From an uncultured Psychrobacter sp. (GTDB taxonomy: Bacteria > Pseudomonadota > Gammaproteobacteria > Pseudomonadales > Moraxellaceae): a DNA stretch of 64,000 bases. The position numbers and the translations under genes were made by a program. The DNA lies in assembly GCF_947495825.1 (NCBI RefSeq), contig NZ_CANMAH010000009.1:1-64000 (forward strand). Reading direction: 5' to 3'. Shown here piece by piece: positions 1 through 7,912 of this stretch. The stretch's first letter is position 1. Every line of letters starts with the position of its first letter. The notes under the pieces were generated by a model. It had not been told where the DNA came from, ran no database searches, and saw only the letters and a list, made by a program, of their open reading frames with translations.

Positions 1-72
1 GAGCCTGAACCAATTTCTGAGCCTGAACCAATTTCTGAGCCTGAACCAATTTCTGAGCCTGAACCAATTTCT
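1..72 (+). repeat. 18-bp tandem repeat in dnaX linker (4 copies visible)
   Basis: Four identical 18-bp units (gagcctgaaccaatttct) run at 1, 19, 37 and 55, encoding EPEPIS each time; a fifth degenerate unit begins at 73. The array may extend left of the window. Identity at third codon positions indicates recent expansion or slippage rather than selection on each unit. Confidence 0.95.
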
Positions 73-552
73 GAGCCAAGTCGAAATGATTCTCAGTTAC
101 CCCCTCAGTCTAGTGACCCCCGTGTTTTGCTACGTTGCCCACCGCAAGAGCTTACAGGAGAATGGACACCAGAGAAGTGGGACTATTGGCTACAAGAGGC
201 TCGTGAGAATAGCAACCTTGCGCAAGATGAGTTGGCACTTGCTCGCCAAGGTATGATGACTGGCAACTGCAATGGAGACGCAGTATTTTTGACCGGAGTT
301 GATAGCAAGCATTTGCAAACCACCTTTCAAGCGCTGACCGCAAAGCTCCAACAGCAGTTTCCAGAGGCGGATATCAGCTTACAAGTAGACAGTAGTGTGA
401 TGCAAGATGAAAATAAAACCCCTGAGCTTCGTCAGCGTCAACGAATTTTGCAAGCCACTTCAGTTGCAGAAACCATGTTACTTGAGTCACCTGTCATGCA
501 GTATTTGTCGGCTCGTGGAGAAGGAAAAATGGGTAAGGTCAAGCTCACTTAG
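1..552 (+). CDS. dnaX: DNA polymerase III subunit tau (C-terminal part; 5' end outside window)
   Basis: The reading frame is open from base 1 to a TAG stop at 550, so only the C-terminal 183 residues are visible. It starts with four EPEPIS hexapeptides, then a Ser/Pro-rich stretch, then a globular tail. The tail resembles the polymerase-binding tau domain of gamma-proteobacterial DnaX: an alternating hydrophobic core around 'AVFLTGVDSKHLQ', then 'TPELRQRQRILQATSV', which lines up with the 'RTPLEWRQAIYEEKLAQAR' region of E. coli tau. In the cell, tau couples the replicative polymerase to DnaB at the fork. The ATPase domain and any gamma-producing frameshift site lie upstream and cannot be judged. 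The family call rests on weak similarity over the C-terminus alone. Confidence 0.75.
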   Translation, partial: EPEPISEPEPISEPEPISEPEPISEPSRNDSQLPPQSSDPRVLLRCPPQELTGEWTPEKWDYWLQEARENSNLAQDELALARQGMMTGNCNGDAVFLTGVDSKHLQTTFQALTAKLQQQFPEADISLQVDSSVMQDENKTPELRQRQRILQATSVAETMLLESPVMQYLSARGEGKMGKVKLT

Positions 553-935
553 TTGCTAAGATATCGTTCTTAGTACTTTATCCTTTTGAATGTATATGAT
601 AACTATCTATCCTTTACAATTTAGTTATTACAAATTGTTATATTAATCTACCTTTATTATCGCTTTTTTATATTATAAAAAGTTTTAGATTACTTATATT
701 TTGAATGTTAAACTTTATTAAATAGTTTGCTGGCTGATTTTAAATAATAAAATAGACTGTTTAAAAATAGCGTCTAACAACAAATTATCATAGTAAAACG
801 CCAATATATTGATATTGCTTACTTTTATATTTAGAAATAAATGGTTTTCCTGATATGCGGTAATATGAAAAATATACAAAATCCGATATACTGATTAAGT
901 TATATTAACAACCAGAAAGTTTATCAGGTGAGACT
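553..935. other. AT-rich intergenic region between dnaX and a LysR gene
   Basis: 383 bp, strongly AT-rich. I see no convincing terminator for dnaX, no RNA gene and no reading frame worth calling. It must hold the promoter of the LysR gene; an AGGTGAG ribosome-binding site lies just before that gene's ATG. Confidence 0.6.
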
Positions 936-1835
936 ATGTTAGATAATTTACGCGGTATGGCTGTGTTCGCCAGTGTGGTCGGACATGGCTCTTTTAGTGG
1001 TTCGGCTCGTGAGCTTGGCATCACGACTAGTGCAGTTAGCCAACAAATCCGATCCCTAGAAAATGAGCTAGGTGTGGTGTTATTACATCGCTCTACACGC
1101 AAGTTAAGCTTGACCGAAGCCGGTGAAAGTTTTTATGAAGCGGCAAGAGACGTTGTTAGTGCTGCAGAGCAAGGTAGAATTAAAGTTAATCAGTTGCGTG
1201 ACGAATTAGCAGGTAGTTTGCGTATTGCTACTACGCCTGAGCTTGGCGTCAATCATATTTTGCCAGCGTTATCTACATGGATGGCGGCGCATGACGACTT
1301 AGTTATCACTTATCTTGCAGACAATCATTATATTGATATGATTGATGAGCGCATCGATATTGCGATACGTATGAGCCCAACGATTAATGACTCTACGTTA
1401 AGTAGTCATCCTTTGACAGATGTTCGTCAAGTACTGATCGCATCACCGCAGTATTTACGTCAGCGTAAAAAGCTTGAGAGCCCCAAAGATTTAGCTATGC
1501 ATCAGCTGATCTGTATCGATATCATGAAAGATTCTAACCAAGTCGAGCTTACTCAGACCGAAACTGGTAAAAAAACGCGCACCAAAATGAACTCTCGTAT
1601 TCACACCAATAATGTCTTTATGGCCACTACCTTGGCTAAAGAGGGTCATGGTTTGGTTAGAATGATGGAGATGGATGCCAAAAAAGAGTTAGAAAGTGGC
1701 GAGTTGATTGAAGTATTGACCGGTTATCAGTTACCAAGCTTTGTATTATATGCTGTCACCCTAAATCGCGAACAGCAACCTGCAAAGATTACTCGCTGCT
1801 TAGAAGTTTTAAAAAAATATTTCCATGCTTGTTAA
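936..1835 (+). CDS. LysR-family transcriptional regulator
   Basis: A 299-residue protein with the LysR layout. The N-terminal winged helix-turn-helix spans about residues 4-62 ('SFSGSARELGITTSAVSQQI', then 'LENELGVVLLHRSTRKL'), followed by a linker helix and a periplasmic-binding-like effector domain to the C-terminus. 'LHRSTRKLSLTEAG' is typical of the CrgA/DmlR-like group, which often acts as a local regulator. An AGGTGAG ribosome-binding site sits 5 bases before the ATG. The next gene, argD, is convergent and separated by a bidirectional terminator, so the regulator stands alone and its target cannot be inferred from position. The effector is unknown. Confidence 0.9.
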   Translation: MLDNLRGMAVFASVVGHGSFSGSARELGITTSAVSQQIRSLENELGVVLLHRSTRKLSLTEAGESFYEAARDVVSAAEQGRIKVNQLRDELAGSLRIATTPELGVNHILPALSTWMAAHDDLVITYLADNHYIDMIDERIDIAIRMSPTINDSTLSSHPLTDVRQVLIASPQYLRQRKKLESPKDLAMHQLICIDIMKDSNQVELTQTETGKKTRTKMNSRIHTNNVFMATTLAKEGHGLVRMMEMDAKKELESGELIEVLTGYQLPSFVLYAVTLNREQQPAKITRCLEVLKKYFHAC

Positions 1836-1865
1836 TGGTCAATAAGCGTGAAGTTATAAAGATAT

Positions 1866-1906
1866 AAAAAGAGCCCTGAATATTATTTATTCAGGGCTCT
1901 TTTATT
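1866..1906. terminator. Bidirectional intrinsic terminator (LysR / argD)
   Basis: An 11-bp perfect stem (AGAGCCCTGAA at 1870-1880 with its complement at 1890-1900) has a 9-base loop, an A-run on the left and a T-run on the right. It lies between two convergent genes and can serve both. Confidence 0.9.
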
Positions 1907-1940
1907 TCTAACGCTGCGTCAAGAGTATTACAAAACCGAT

Positions 1941-3122
1941 TTAAAGTAAGGGCTTTAGCAAATCAACTAGACGATCAACGACTTGTTGGCTTTCATTACG
2001 ACTGATATTTAATGGCGGTAATAATCGTATAACGTGACCACCTGTGACATTGATAATTAACTTGTGCTCATCGCGTGCAAGAGCAACCAGTTGACTACAG
2101 TCCATAGTATCGGGTAACGCAATACCTATCATCATTCCAGCGCCGCGACTGCTAACATCATATTGTTGCAATTCGTCCGTTATGCTTTTACGAATGAATT
2201 GACCTTCGTTTACCGCGTTTTCCATGATACCGCTATTTGTCAGTACATCATACACACTATGAACTACGCGACTTGCAAGCGGTGTACCGCCATAAGTAGA
2301 ACCATGACTGCCAGCGCCAAACAAGCCGTTAGCGCGTCCGCGTACCATACATGCGCCTACTGGAAAGCCATTACCAAGTCCTTTAGCAGTAGTTAGGACA
2401 TCAGGGCGGGCGCGACCGTGCTGATAAGCAAAGTACTTGCCTGTACGGCCATTCCCTGTTTGTACCTCATCAATCATAAACAGCCAGTTGTTAGCGTCAC
2501 ATTGCGCTTGCAGCTCTTCTAAATAACTAAATCCATTGGCTGCAGTATTGAGACCGCCTTCACCTTGGATAGGCTCAACAAATATGGCGCAGATATCATC
2601 ATAGTCTTGGGCTGCTTGTTCGATAGCTGCAATATCGCCAAATGGCACACGGATAAAGTCATCATCTAAGGTATAAAAACCTTCACGTGCTTTGGGATTG
2701 GCAGTTGCTGATAACGATAGTAAAGTACGGCCATGAAATGACTGTTCCATTACAATGACTCTCGGACGCTTAAAGCCTTGCTGATGGGCATAGATTCGTG
2801 CCAGCTTCAGTGCAGCTTCATTAGCTTCCGCACCGCTATTGGCAAAAAATACACTGTCCATTTGTGCTGCAGTACATAGTGCTTCTCCTGCACGTTCTTG
2901 CCAGTCGATACCAAACAAATTGCTGGTATGAATTAAAGTGGCGGCCTGCTGCTGAATAGCCTCCGTAACCTGCGGATGACAATGCCCCAAGCCGCACACT
3001 GCAATACCTGTGAGCGCATCTAAATATGGGGTCTCATCTTTGGTATAGAGCCAACTTCCCGAACCATGGGTGAAGCTGATCGGCTGACGATTATAGGTAG
3101 GCATCAGATAAGTAGCTGACAT
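1941..3122 (-). CDS. argD: Acetylornithine aminotransferase, class III PLP enzyme
   Basis: A 393-residue class III aminotransferase that converts N-acetylglutamate semialdehyde to N-acetylornithine in arginine synthesis, and often also serves as the lysine-pathway DapC. Visible motifs are 'FFANSGAEANEAALKLAR', 'FHGRT', 'EPIQGEGG', the PLP-ring aspartate in 'MIDEVQTGNGRTG' (near 218) and the Schiff-base lysine in 'TTAKGLGNGFP' (near 247). Length is normal for ArgD. I chose the ATG at 3122: TAAGG lies 9 bases upstream, whereas the ATG at 3131 directly abuts it. yacG lies 47 bp upstream on the same strand, so the two are probably co-transcribed. Related ornithine or succinylornithine transaminases cannot be fully excluded. 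Confidence 0.88.
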   Translation of the reverse strand: MSATYLMPTYNRQPISFTHGSGSWLYTKDETPYLDALTGIAVCGLGHCHPQVTEAIQQQAATLIHTSNLFGIDWQERAGEALCTAAQMDSVFFANSGAEANEAALKLARIYAHQQGFKRPRVIVMEQSFHGRTLLSLSATANPKAREGFYTLDDDFIRVPFGDIAAIEQAAQDYDDICAIFVEPIQGEGGLNTAANGFSYLEELQAQCDANNWLFMIDEVQTGNGRTGKYFAYQHGRARPDVLTTAKGLGNGFPVGACMVRGRANGLFGAGSHGSTYGGTPLASRVVHSVYDVLTNSGIMENAVNEGQFIRKSITDELQQYDVSSRGAGMMIGIALPDTMDCSQLVALARDEHKLIINVTGGHVIRLLPPLNISRNESQQVVDRLVDLLKPLL

Positions 3123-3169
3123 GCAAAACATCCTTAAGATGATAAGTTAGTGAAAATAAAAGGTATGGG

Positions 3170-3361
3170 CTATAGTTCGTCAGAAAAAGGGGTGGTTTCT
3201 GCAGGTAGAGTATAGTCTTCATTTGCCCACGCGCCCAAGTCAATCAGCTTGCATCGACTACTACAAAATGGCTTATATTTATTATTTTGCCATGTTGTTT
3301 GAGTGCCGCAACGCGGGCAAGGATAGGTCTTAGGGGGAGTGTTAGGGGTCGTTTCAGTCAT
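3170..3361 (-). CDS. yacG: DNA gyrase inhibitor YacG, zinc-binding
   Basis: A 63-residue protein with the YacG zinc motif: Cys15 and Cys18 in 'CPRCG', Cys33 and Cys37 in '[15 protein letters not shown]'. In E. coli, YacG binds GyrB and inhibits gyrase. The 'RCKxIDLGxWxxExY' block that follows the second cysteine pair is diagnostic. I start at MTETT (3361), because a 20-residue extension to 3421 has no family counterpart. No strong ribosome-binding site precedes either start. It sits just upstream of argD on the same strand. Confidence 0.9.
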   Translation of the reverse strand: MTETTPNTPPKTYPCPRCGTQTTWQNNKYKPFCSSRCKLIDLGAWANEDYTLPAETTPFSDEL

Positions 3362-3577
3362 AATAAGGGTAATAGTATTCTCAAATTCATTGGTATTATC
3401 GACATGATTAGTCAATAGCAAAGTGCAAGTTTATCTATTTTATATATCTTGGGCTACGTTACAATTGGTAGAACCTAAAGCGTTACTCGCTGTCGCTATA
3501 TTACTATTGACTTAAATTGCCTATATAATAGCATGTGGCCGGATAATGGCAAAAGACAAATGCTTTAGGGGCAGTAT

Positions 3578-4255
3578 ATGACTAAAAATATTGAGCTTAC
3601 GCATCAGCAAAAGCGTGCATTTCAACCACAAAAGCTCTCAGCACCGCGCAACTTTATCATCCCGAATATAATAAGAAATAATAACAGCAATACTCCTTTG
3701 GTGTTAGAAATTGGAGCAGGGAAGGGTAAGCATGCACTTAGTTTTGCAGCCGAGCATCCTGATAAGCATCTGATTGCTATTGAACGCACACGCAATAAAT
3801 TCGAAGCCTTTACCAAACAATTTGAGCAACAACTGCCAGATAACCTAACACCCATTCACGCTGATGCTATTGCGTGGACTGTACACGCGCTTCCGCCCAA
3901 CTGTTTGACGAGCATTTACCTGCTTTACCCAAATCCAGAGCAGCACAACCTTAACCAGCAATGGCTCAATATGCCTTTCTTTGAATTTTTATTATCACGT
4001 TTGCAGGTAGGTGGGACAGTTATTCTAGCAACTAATATCGAATCCTACATGGACAATGCCGTTCAGCAGGCAACGACTGTTTGGGCATTGCCTAATAGTC
4101 GTCATAAAGTCGTCACTGAGAGTCAGCGTACTCATTTTGAAGTTAAGTATTTAGCTCGCGGAGAAACATGCTGGGAGCTAACCATGACAAAACCTAAAGG
4201 TTATAAGACAAGGTTTGATAACTGGTACGCATTGACAGGCGATATTGTTAAATAG
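3578..4255 (+). CDS. TrmB-like SAM-dependent methyltransferase (divergent)
   Basis: A 225-residue Rossmann-fold methyltransferase. Motif I is 'LEIGAGKGKHALSFA' (43-57), followed by an acidic residue in 'IAIERTRNKFE' (near 69), as in tRNA (guanine-46-N7) methyltransferase TrmB. The TrmB active-site block FPDPWxKxRHxKRR is replaced by 'YPNPEQHNLNQQW' (117-129), which lacks the basic tail. The C-terminal 'THFEVKYLARGETCWELTM' still follows the TrmB 'TKFExRGxxxGHxVWDL' pattern. It is probably a paralogue with a different or altered substrate. The ribosome-binding site AGGGGC precedes the ATG. It is divergent from yacG and followed by an AT-rich gap. Confidence 0.75.
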   Translation: MTKNIELTHQQKRAFQPQKLSAPRNFIIPNIIRNNNSNTPLVLEIGAGKGKHALSFAAEHPDKHLIAIERTRNKFEAFTKQFEQQLPDNLTPIHADAIAWTVHALPPNCLTSIYLLYPNPEQHNLNQQWLNMPFFEFLLSRLQVGGTVILATNIESYMDNAVQQATTVWALPNSRHKVVTESQRTHFEVKYLARGETCWELTMTKPKGYKTRFDNWYALTGDIVK

Positions 4256-4323
4256 CCTAAGTAATTCACTAAAAATAAATGCTGGTTACTATATTATAAT
4301 TACCTATACAAAATAGCCTAAGC
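4250..4323. repeat. Short direct repeat flanking trmB-like 3' region
   Basis: The 12-mer aaatagcctaag occurs at 4250-4261, overlapping the stop of the methyltransferase gene, and again at 4312-4323. It may be chance or a remnant of a small duplication; no mobile element is visible between the copies. Confidence 0.45.
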
Positions 4324-4392
4324 AAATAAAAAAATATCCCAAAAAACCGCTACAAAAGAGCGATTTTCAAAATTTAAATATCAATAAAATTA

Positions 4393-5790
4393 CTATAAAA
4401 AAGGCTTAACCAACTTTTCAGAGTCAGTATGAGCATTAATTACCGTCAAAAACGTATAAGCCCCAATAAATTTACGGCTAATAAACATAAACTCTTTTGG
4501 AGGTAAATTAAACTCGAACGACTGAATCGCTTTAGTAGCACGTTCTGAGATACGTGAATGGAGTCTACTATTGGCCCAAATATAGCGCTTTCGTTCATCT
4601 AAACAGTCTGCAGGTATATCAGGATTCGCGTCAGGATGACTAAAAGGTTCTGTCGCAAGTAAGAATAACGATGCAATATCGGATCGAACTTTGTCACTCA
4701 TCGTATTGAAAAAATCATAACCTGTCATACCTTCTATCATTGCTTGATGGTCATGATGATAGCCGGCGCGTAATAAGTTACGTGCTATAGTTAATAGATT
4801 ATTATCAAACTGCCTAATAGCGCCAAAGTCTAATAAGATAAGTTTATCCAACTCATCAGCATTATCACTAATACGCACCAAGTAATTACCAAAATTTGGA
4901 TCCGTTTGCATCTCGCCCCAAACGAATATCTCCTGCATCATGACTTCTATCGCTGCTTGACCAATAGCGTTACGTCGTTCATGCGATACCAATTGTAGTG
5001 CTTCTGAGGTGACAGAGACACCAGGCTCATAAGTCATACATAGCAAACGTTTACTTGAATAGTGACGATTAATTTTAGGTACGACATAGCGAGGATCATC
5101 AACCAAACGGCTGTAGAAACGTTCTGTCGTTGCAGCCTCAGTATTATAATCCACTTCATTGTAGAGTAGGTCGCGTATCTCTTCAAACCAAGTATCAAGC
5201 GCACGTGTTTGCGGCACGACATTACTTACCTTTAACAAGCGTTTAAACAGTGCAAGATCAGAGTCGATCGCTTCTGCCACACCGGGGTATTGAATTTTTA
5301 GTACGACTTGCTCGCCTGTTTCTAATACCGTCGCACGGTGAACTTGGGCAAGAGAAGCGGTGCCAATAGGGACCGAATCTACTTCAAGCTCATTTAGTTT
5401 GTCGCCTAATATATGCTGTAAGGTCTGTTCTATCTTTGGCCAAGTGAGCGTTGCTGTATCATCATTAAGTGTTTGCAGTGCTTTGGTGATTTCTGGCGGT
5501 AATATATGCTCACCATACAACGCCAACATTTGACCAATCTTAACCACTGAGCCTTTTAATTTACCTAGCTCTTCTGCGACATAATTCGCTTGCGCTTCCA
5601 TAAAAACTTGATTGCGCTTCGAACGTGCCTGCTTATCCAAAAATATACCAGACATACTATTACCTGCCCAGCGACGACCTATATTTAAAGAGGTTTTAGC
5701 AATCGATAAACGACGTTCAAACCCCGAGGTTTTTAAAGTGTCGATTGATTGCTTATTGTTATTAGACGATCTAGACGTATCATGTGCCAT
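4393..5790 (-). CDS. ABC1/ADCK (COQ8/UbiB-family) atypical kinase
   Basis: A 465-residue ABC1-family protein. The N-terminal KxGQ element is visible in 'LKGSVVKIGQMLALYGEHIL', the alanine-rich nucleotide loop in 'IGTASLAQVHRA', the lysine in 'VVLKIQYPG', the catalytic block 'MQTDPNFGNYLV' and the metal-binding 'LILLDFGAIRQF'. The catalytic block matches eukaryotic COQ8 (MQTDPN) rather than E. coli UbiB (HxDxHPGN). Family members support ubiquinone biosynthesis or lipid homeostasis as ATPases. No C-terminal transmembrane helices, as in UbiB, are evident. The start is uncertain: MAHDTS at 5790 is preferred over an ATG at 5802, and neither has a clear ribosome-binding site. Confidence 0.85.
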   Translation of the reverse strand: MAHDTSRSSNNNKQSIDTLKTSGFERRLSIAKTSLNIGRRWAGNSMSGIFLDKQARSKRNQVFMEAQANYVAEELGKLKGSVVKIGQMLALYGEHILPPEITKALQTLNDDTATLTWPKIEQTLQHILGDKLNELEVDSVPIGTASLAQVHRATVLETGEQVVLKIQYPGVAEAIDSDLALFKRLLKVSNVVPQTRALDTWFEEIRDLLYNEVDYNTEAATTERFYSRLVDDPRYVVPKINRHYSSKRLLCMTYEPGVSVTSEALQLVSHERRNAIGQAAIEVMMQEIFVWGEMQTDPNFGNYLVRISDNADELDKLILLDFGAIRQFDNNLLTIARNLLRAGYHHDHQAMIEGMTGYDFFNTMSDKVRSDIASLFLLATEPFSHPDANPDIPADCLDERKRYIWANSRLHSRISERATKAIQSFEFNLPPKEFMFISRKFIGAYTFLTVINAHTDSEKLVKPFL

Positions 5791-5911
5791 AAATATAACC
5801 ATTCATCAGGTTGTACTGATTTGCGGGTTTAAGACTAACAATACAAGGGACATGCAAGGTTAGTATACAAAGTCGTACTGACCCGTAGGTCATAGCACGA
5901 ATGAAAATACT

Positions 5912-5945
5912 AAAAACACCCCAGATTATATTAAGTCTGGGGCAC
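5912..5945 (-). terminator. Intrinsic terminator after purD
   Basis: A 7-bp GC-rich stem (CCCCAGA at 5919-5925, TCTGGGG at 5936-5942) is followed on the minus strand by gtgttttta. It lies 70 bp past the purD stop. Confidence 0.85.
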
Positions 5946-6012
5946 AAACCACATAGTTTATTAGTAGAGCAAAATATCGTGACAAAATATACTGTCTTAA
6001 ATATAGCTAAGC

Positions 6013-7377
6013 CTAAGACTGCTCACGTGCAATAGCATGATGACCTATATCACGGCGATAATGCGCACCATCAAAACTAATAGCCGCTGTCACAGCTAGT
6101 GCTGCTTGCTGTGCGTCTAAAATACTATCCGCTAAAGCCGTCACACATAATACACGGCCACCGTTTGTGATCACTTCTTTGGCATTGTTATCGTTATCAT
6201 GACTCTCGTTTTGTGAATCAATGGTAGTGTCATCTTGAGAAAATGCGGTGCCTGCATGAAAGACTTTGACCAAGCTGGCATTATCGGCATCCAATTCTGG
6301 CAAGCCAGCAATCACATCGCCTTTTGATGAGGTTTCAGGGTAGCCTTTAGAGGCAAGGACGATACCGAGAGCAGGGCGCATGTCCCATTTAGCTTCATGA
6401 GGCAATTGACCTGCCAGCCCCTGAGCGATCAAGTCTACCATTGATGACTGCAAACGCATCAAAATAGGCTGCGTTTCTGGATCACCAAAACGGCAGTTAA
6501 ATTCGATGACATAAGGGTCGCCCGACTTATCAATCATCAGACCTGCATACAAAAAGCCCGTATAAGGATGACCTGCGGCTTTCATAGCATCAACGACTGG
6601 CTGAATTACTTGCGCCATCACTTTATCATGCACGTCTTGGGTGACCACTGGGGCTGGAGAGTACGCGCCCATGCCACCTGTATTGGGACCAGTATCGCCT
6701 TCATAAGCACGCTTGTGATCTTGGCTGGTCGCCATTGGTAAGATGTTGTCACCATCGATCATACAGATAAAGCTGGCTTCCTCGCCTTGCAAAAACTGCT
6801 CAATCACCACGCGACTGCCAGCGTCACCGAACTTATTGTCCGCCAGCATATCATCGATGGCGTCGTAAGCTTGTTCGATCGTCTCTGCCACGATGACACC
6901 TTTACCAGCGGCCAGTCCATCTGCTTTGATGACGATCGGTGCGCCTTGCTCATCGACGTAGGCTTTGGCAGCGCCAGCATCGGTAAAGCCTTGATAGGCT
7001 GCGGTTGGGATATTGTTCTGAGCCATAAATTCTTTGGCAAAGGTCTTTGAGCCTTCTAACTGGGCGCAATAGGCAGTCGGCCCCCATGCTTTGATTCCAG
7101 CGTCACGGCAAGCATCGATAATACCTGTAACTAATGGAGCTTCAGGACCAACGATGACCATATCAATAGCTTTGTTTTGACAAAATTCGATGACAGCACT
7201 ATGCTCATCAGCGTCATTATTGGTAGATTCTAGGACAACATTTTGGCATTTGGGTTCCAAAGCAGAGCCCGCGTTACCAGGTGCGACATAGACACGCTGC
7301 ACGTTATCATCTTTGGCACACTGCCAAGCCAATGCGTGTTCGCGACCACCTGAGCCGATCACCAAAATATTCATCAT
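6013..7377 (-). CDS. purD: Phosphoribosylamine-glycine ligase (GARS)
   Basis: A 454-residue ATP-grasp enzyme that joins phosphoribosylamine and glycine in step 2 of purine synthesis. The family N-terminus 'NILVIGSGGREHALAW', the ATP-grasp segment 'PIVIKADGLAAGKGVIVAE', the metal-binding 'GFLYAGLMI' and 'VIEFNCRFGDPETQ', and the C-terminal 'NGGRVLCVTAL' are all present. It is about 25 residues longer than the usual 429: a hydrophilic Asp/Asn/Ser insert at about 380-404 lies between 'VKVFHAGT' and 'NGGRVLCV'. AAGGG lies 8 bases before the ATG at 7377; the next codon is also ATG. It is monocistronic here, with purH not adjacent. Confidence 0.95.
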   Translation of the reverse strand: MMNILVIGSGGREHALAWQCAKDDNVQRVYVAPGNAGSALEPKCQNVVLESTNNDADEHSAVIEFCQNKAIDMVIVGPEAPLVTGIIDACRDAGIKAWGPTAYCAQLEGSKTFAKEFMAQNNIPTAAYQGFTDAGAAKAYVDEQGAPIVIKADGLAAGKGVIVAETIEQAYDAIDDMLADNKFGDAGSRVVIEQFLQGEEASFICMIDGDNILPMATSQDHKRAYEGDTGPNTGGMGAYSPAPVVTQDVHDKVMAQVIQPVVDAMKAAGHPYTGFLYAGLMIDKSGDPYVIEFNCRFGDPETQPILMRLQSSMVDLIAQGLAGQLPHEAKWDMRPALGIVLASKGYPETSSKGDVIAGLPELDADNASLVKVFHAGTAFSQDDTTIDSQNESHDNDNNAKEVITNGGRVLCVTALADSILDAQQAALAVTAAISFDGAHYRRDIGHHAIAREQS

Positions 7378-7912
7378 ACATCTTACCCTTAATTAAGCGT
7401 TAATAGCGAATCAGTGAAGCACTGTCAAACATACTGCCGTATTCTAACAAAAAAGTCCTACTCATTGCCATTCGTATCCATTTGCTAACCTTACTGCATG
7501 CAGTACTGTAATAAACAGCGACATGCAAATCTTGGCTTTGAAGCCTATTTGATCGAAATTTGTTTAATAATACTTTAACAACAACGTAAAATATTTATAT
7601 AAGAGAATATTTAAAAATTATTACCATCAAATTAGCGATATAATGAACAATTATCTTATGAATAAAGGTTATCAAGACAATATGTATACATGAAATAATT
7701 TTTTACACTTTAGCTATACTGTTAGGTGCGTTACAATCCAATAGACTAGCGTGGTGTACAAGTTAAGGACGTTTATATACTAGGATATGCTCCAATCTAA
7801 ACAATAAACTTTGAATGGTACAAAAATAAGGTCACGTCTTAGTTAGTGTGTCAAACAAAAACGCAACCAGCAATTAATCAAAAAAATCAAACTTATAAAA
7901 AGGACAAATGCT
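7378..7912. promoter_or_regulatory. Divergent intergenic region purD / NAD-GDH
   Basis: 535 bp, AT-rich, holding the promoters of both flanking genes. A perfect 14-bp palindrome (tactgcatgcagta) at 7492-7505 is the only sharp structure I see; it lies 115 bp from the purD start and 408 bp from the GDH start. No small gene is recognisable. The GDH start has a good AAGGAC ribosome-binding site. Confidence 0.6.
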
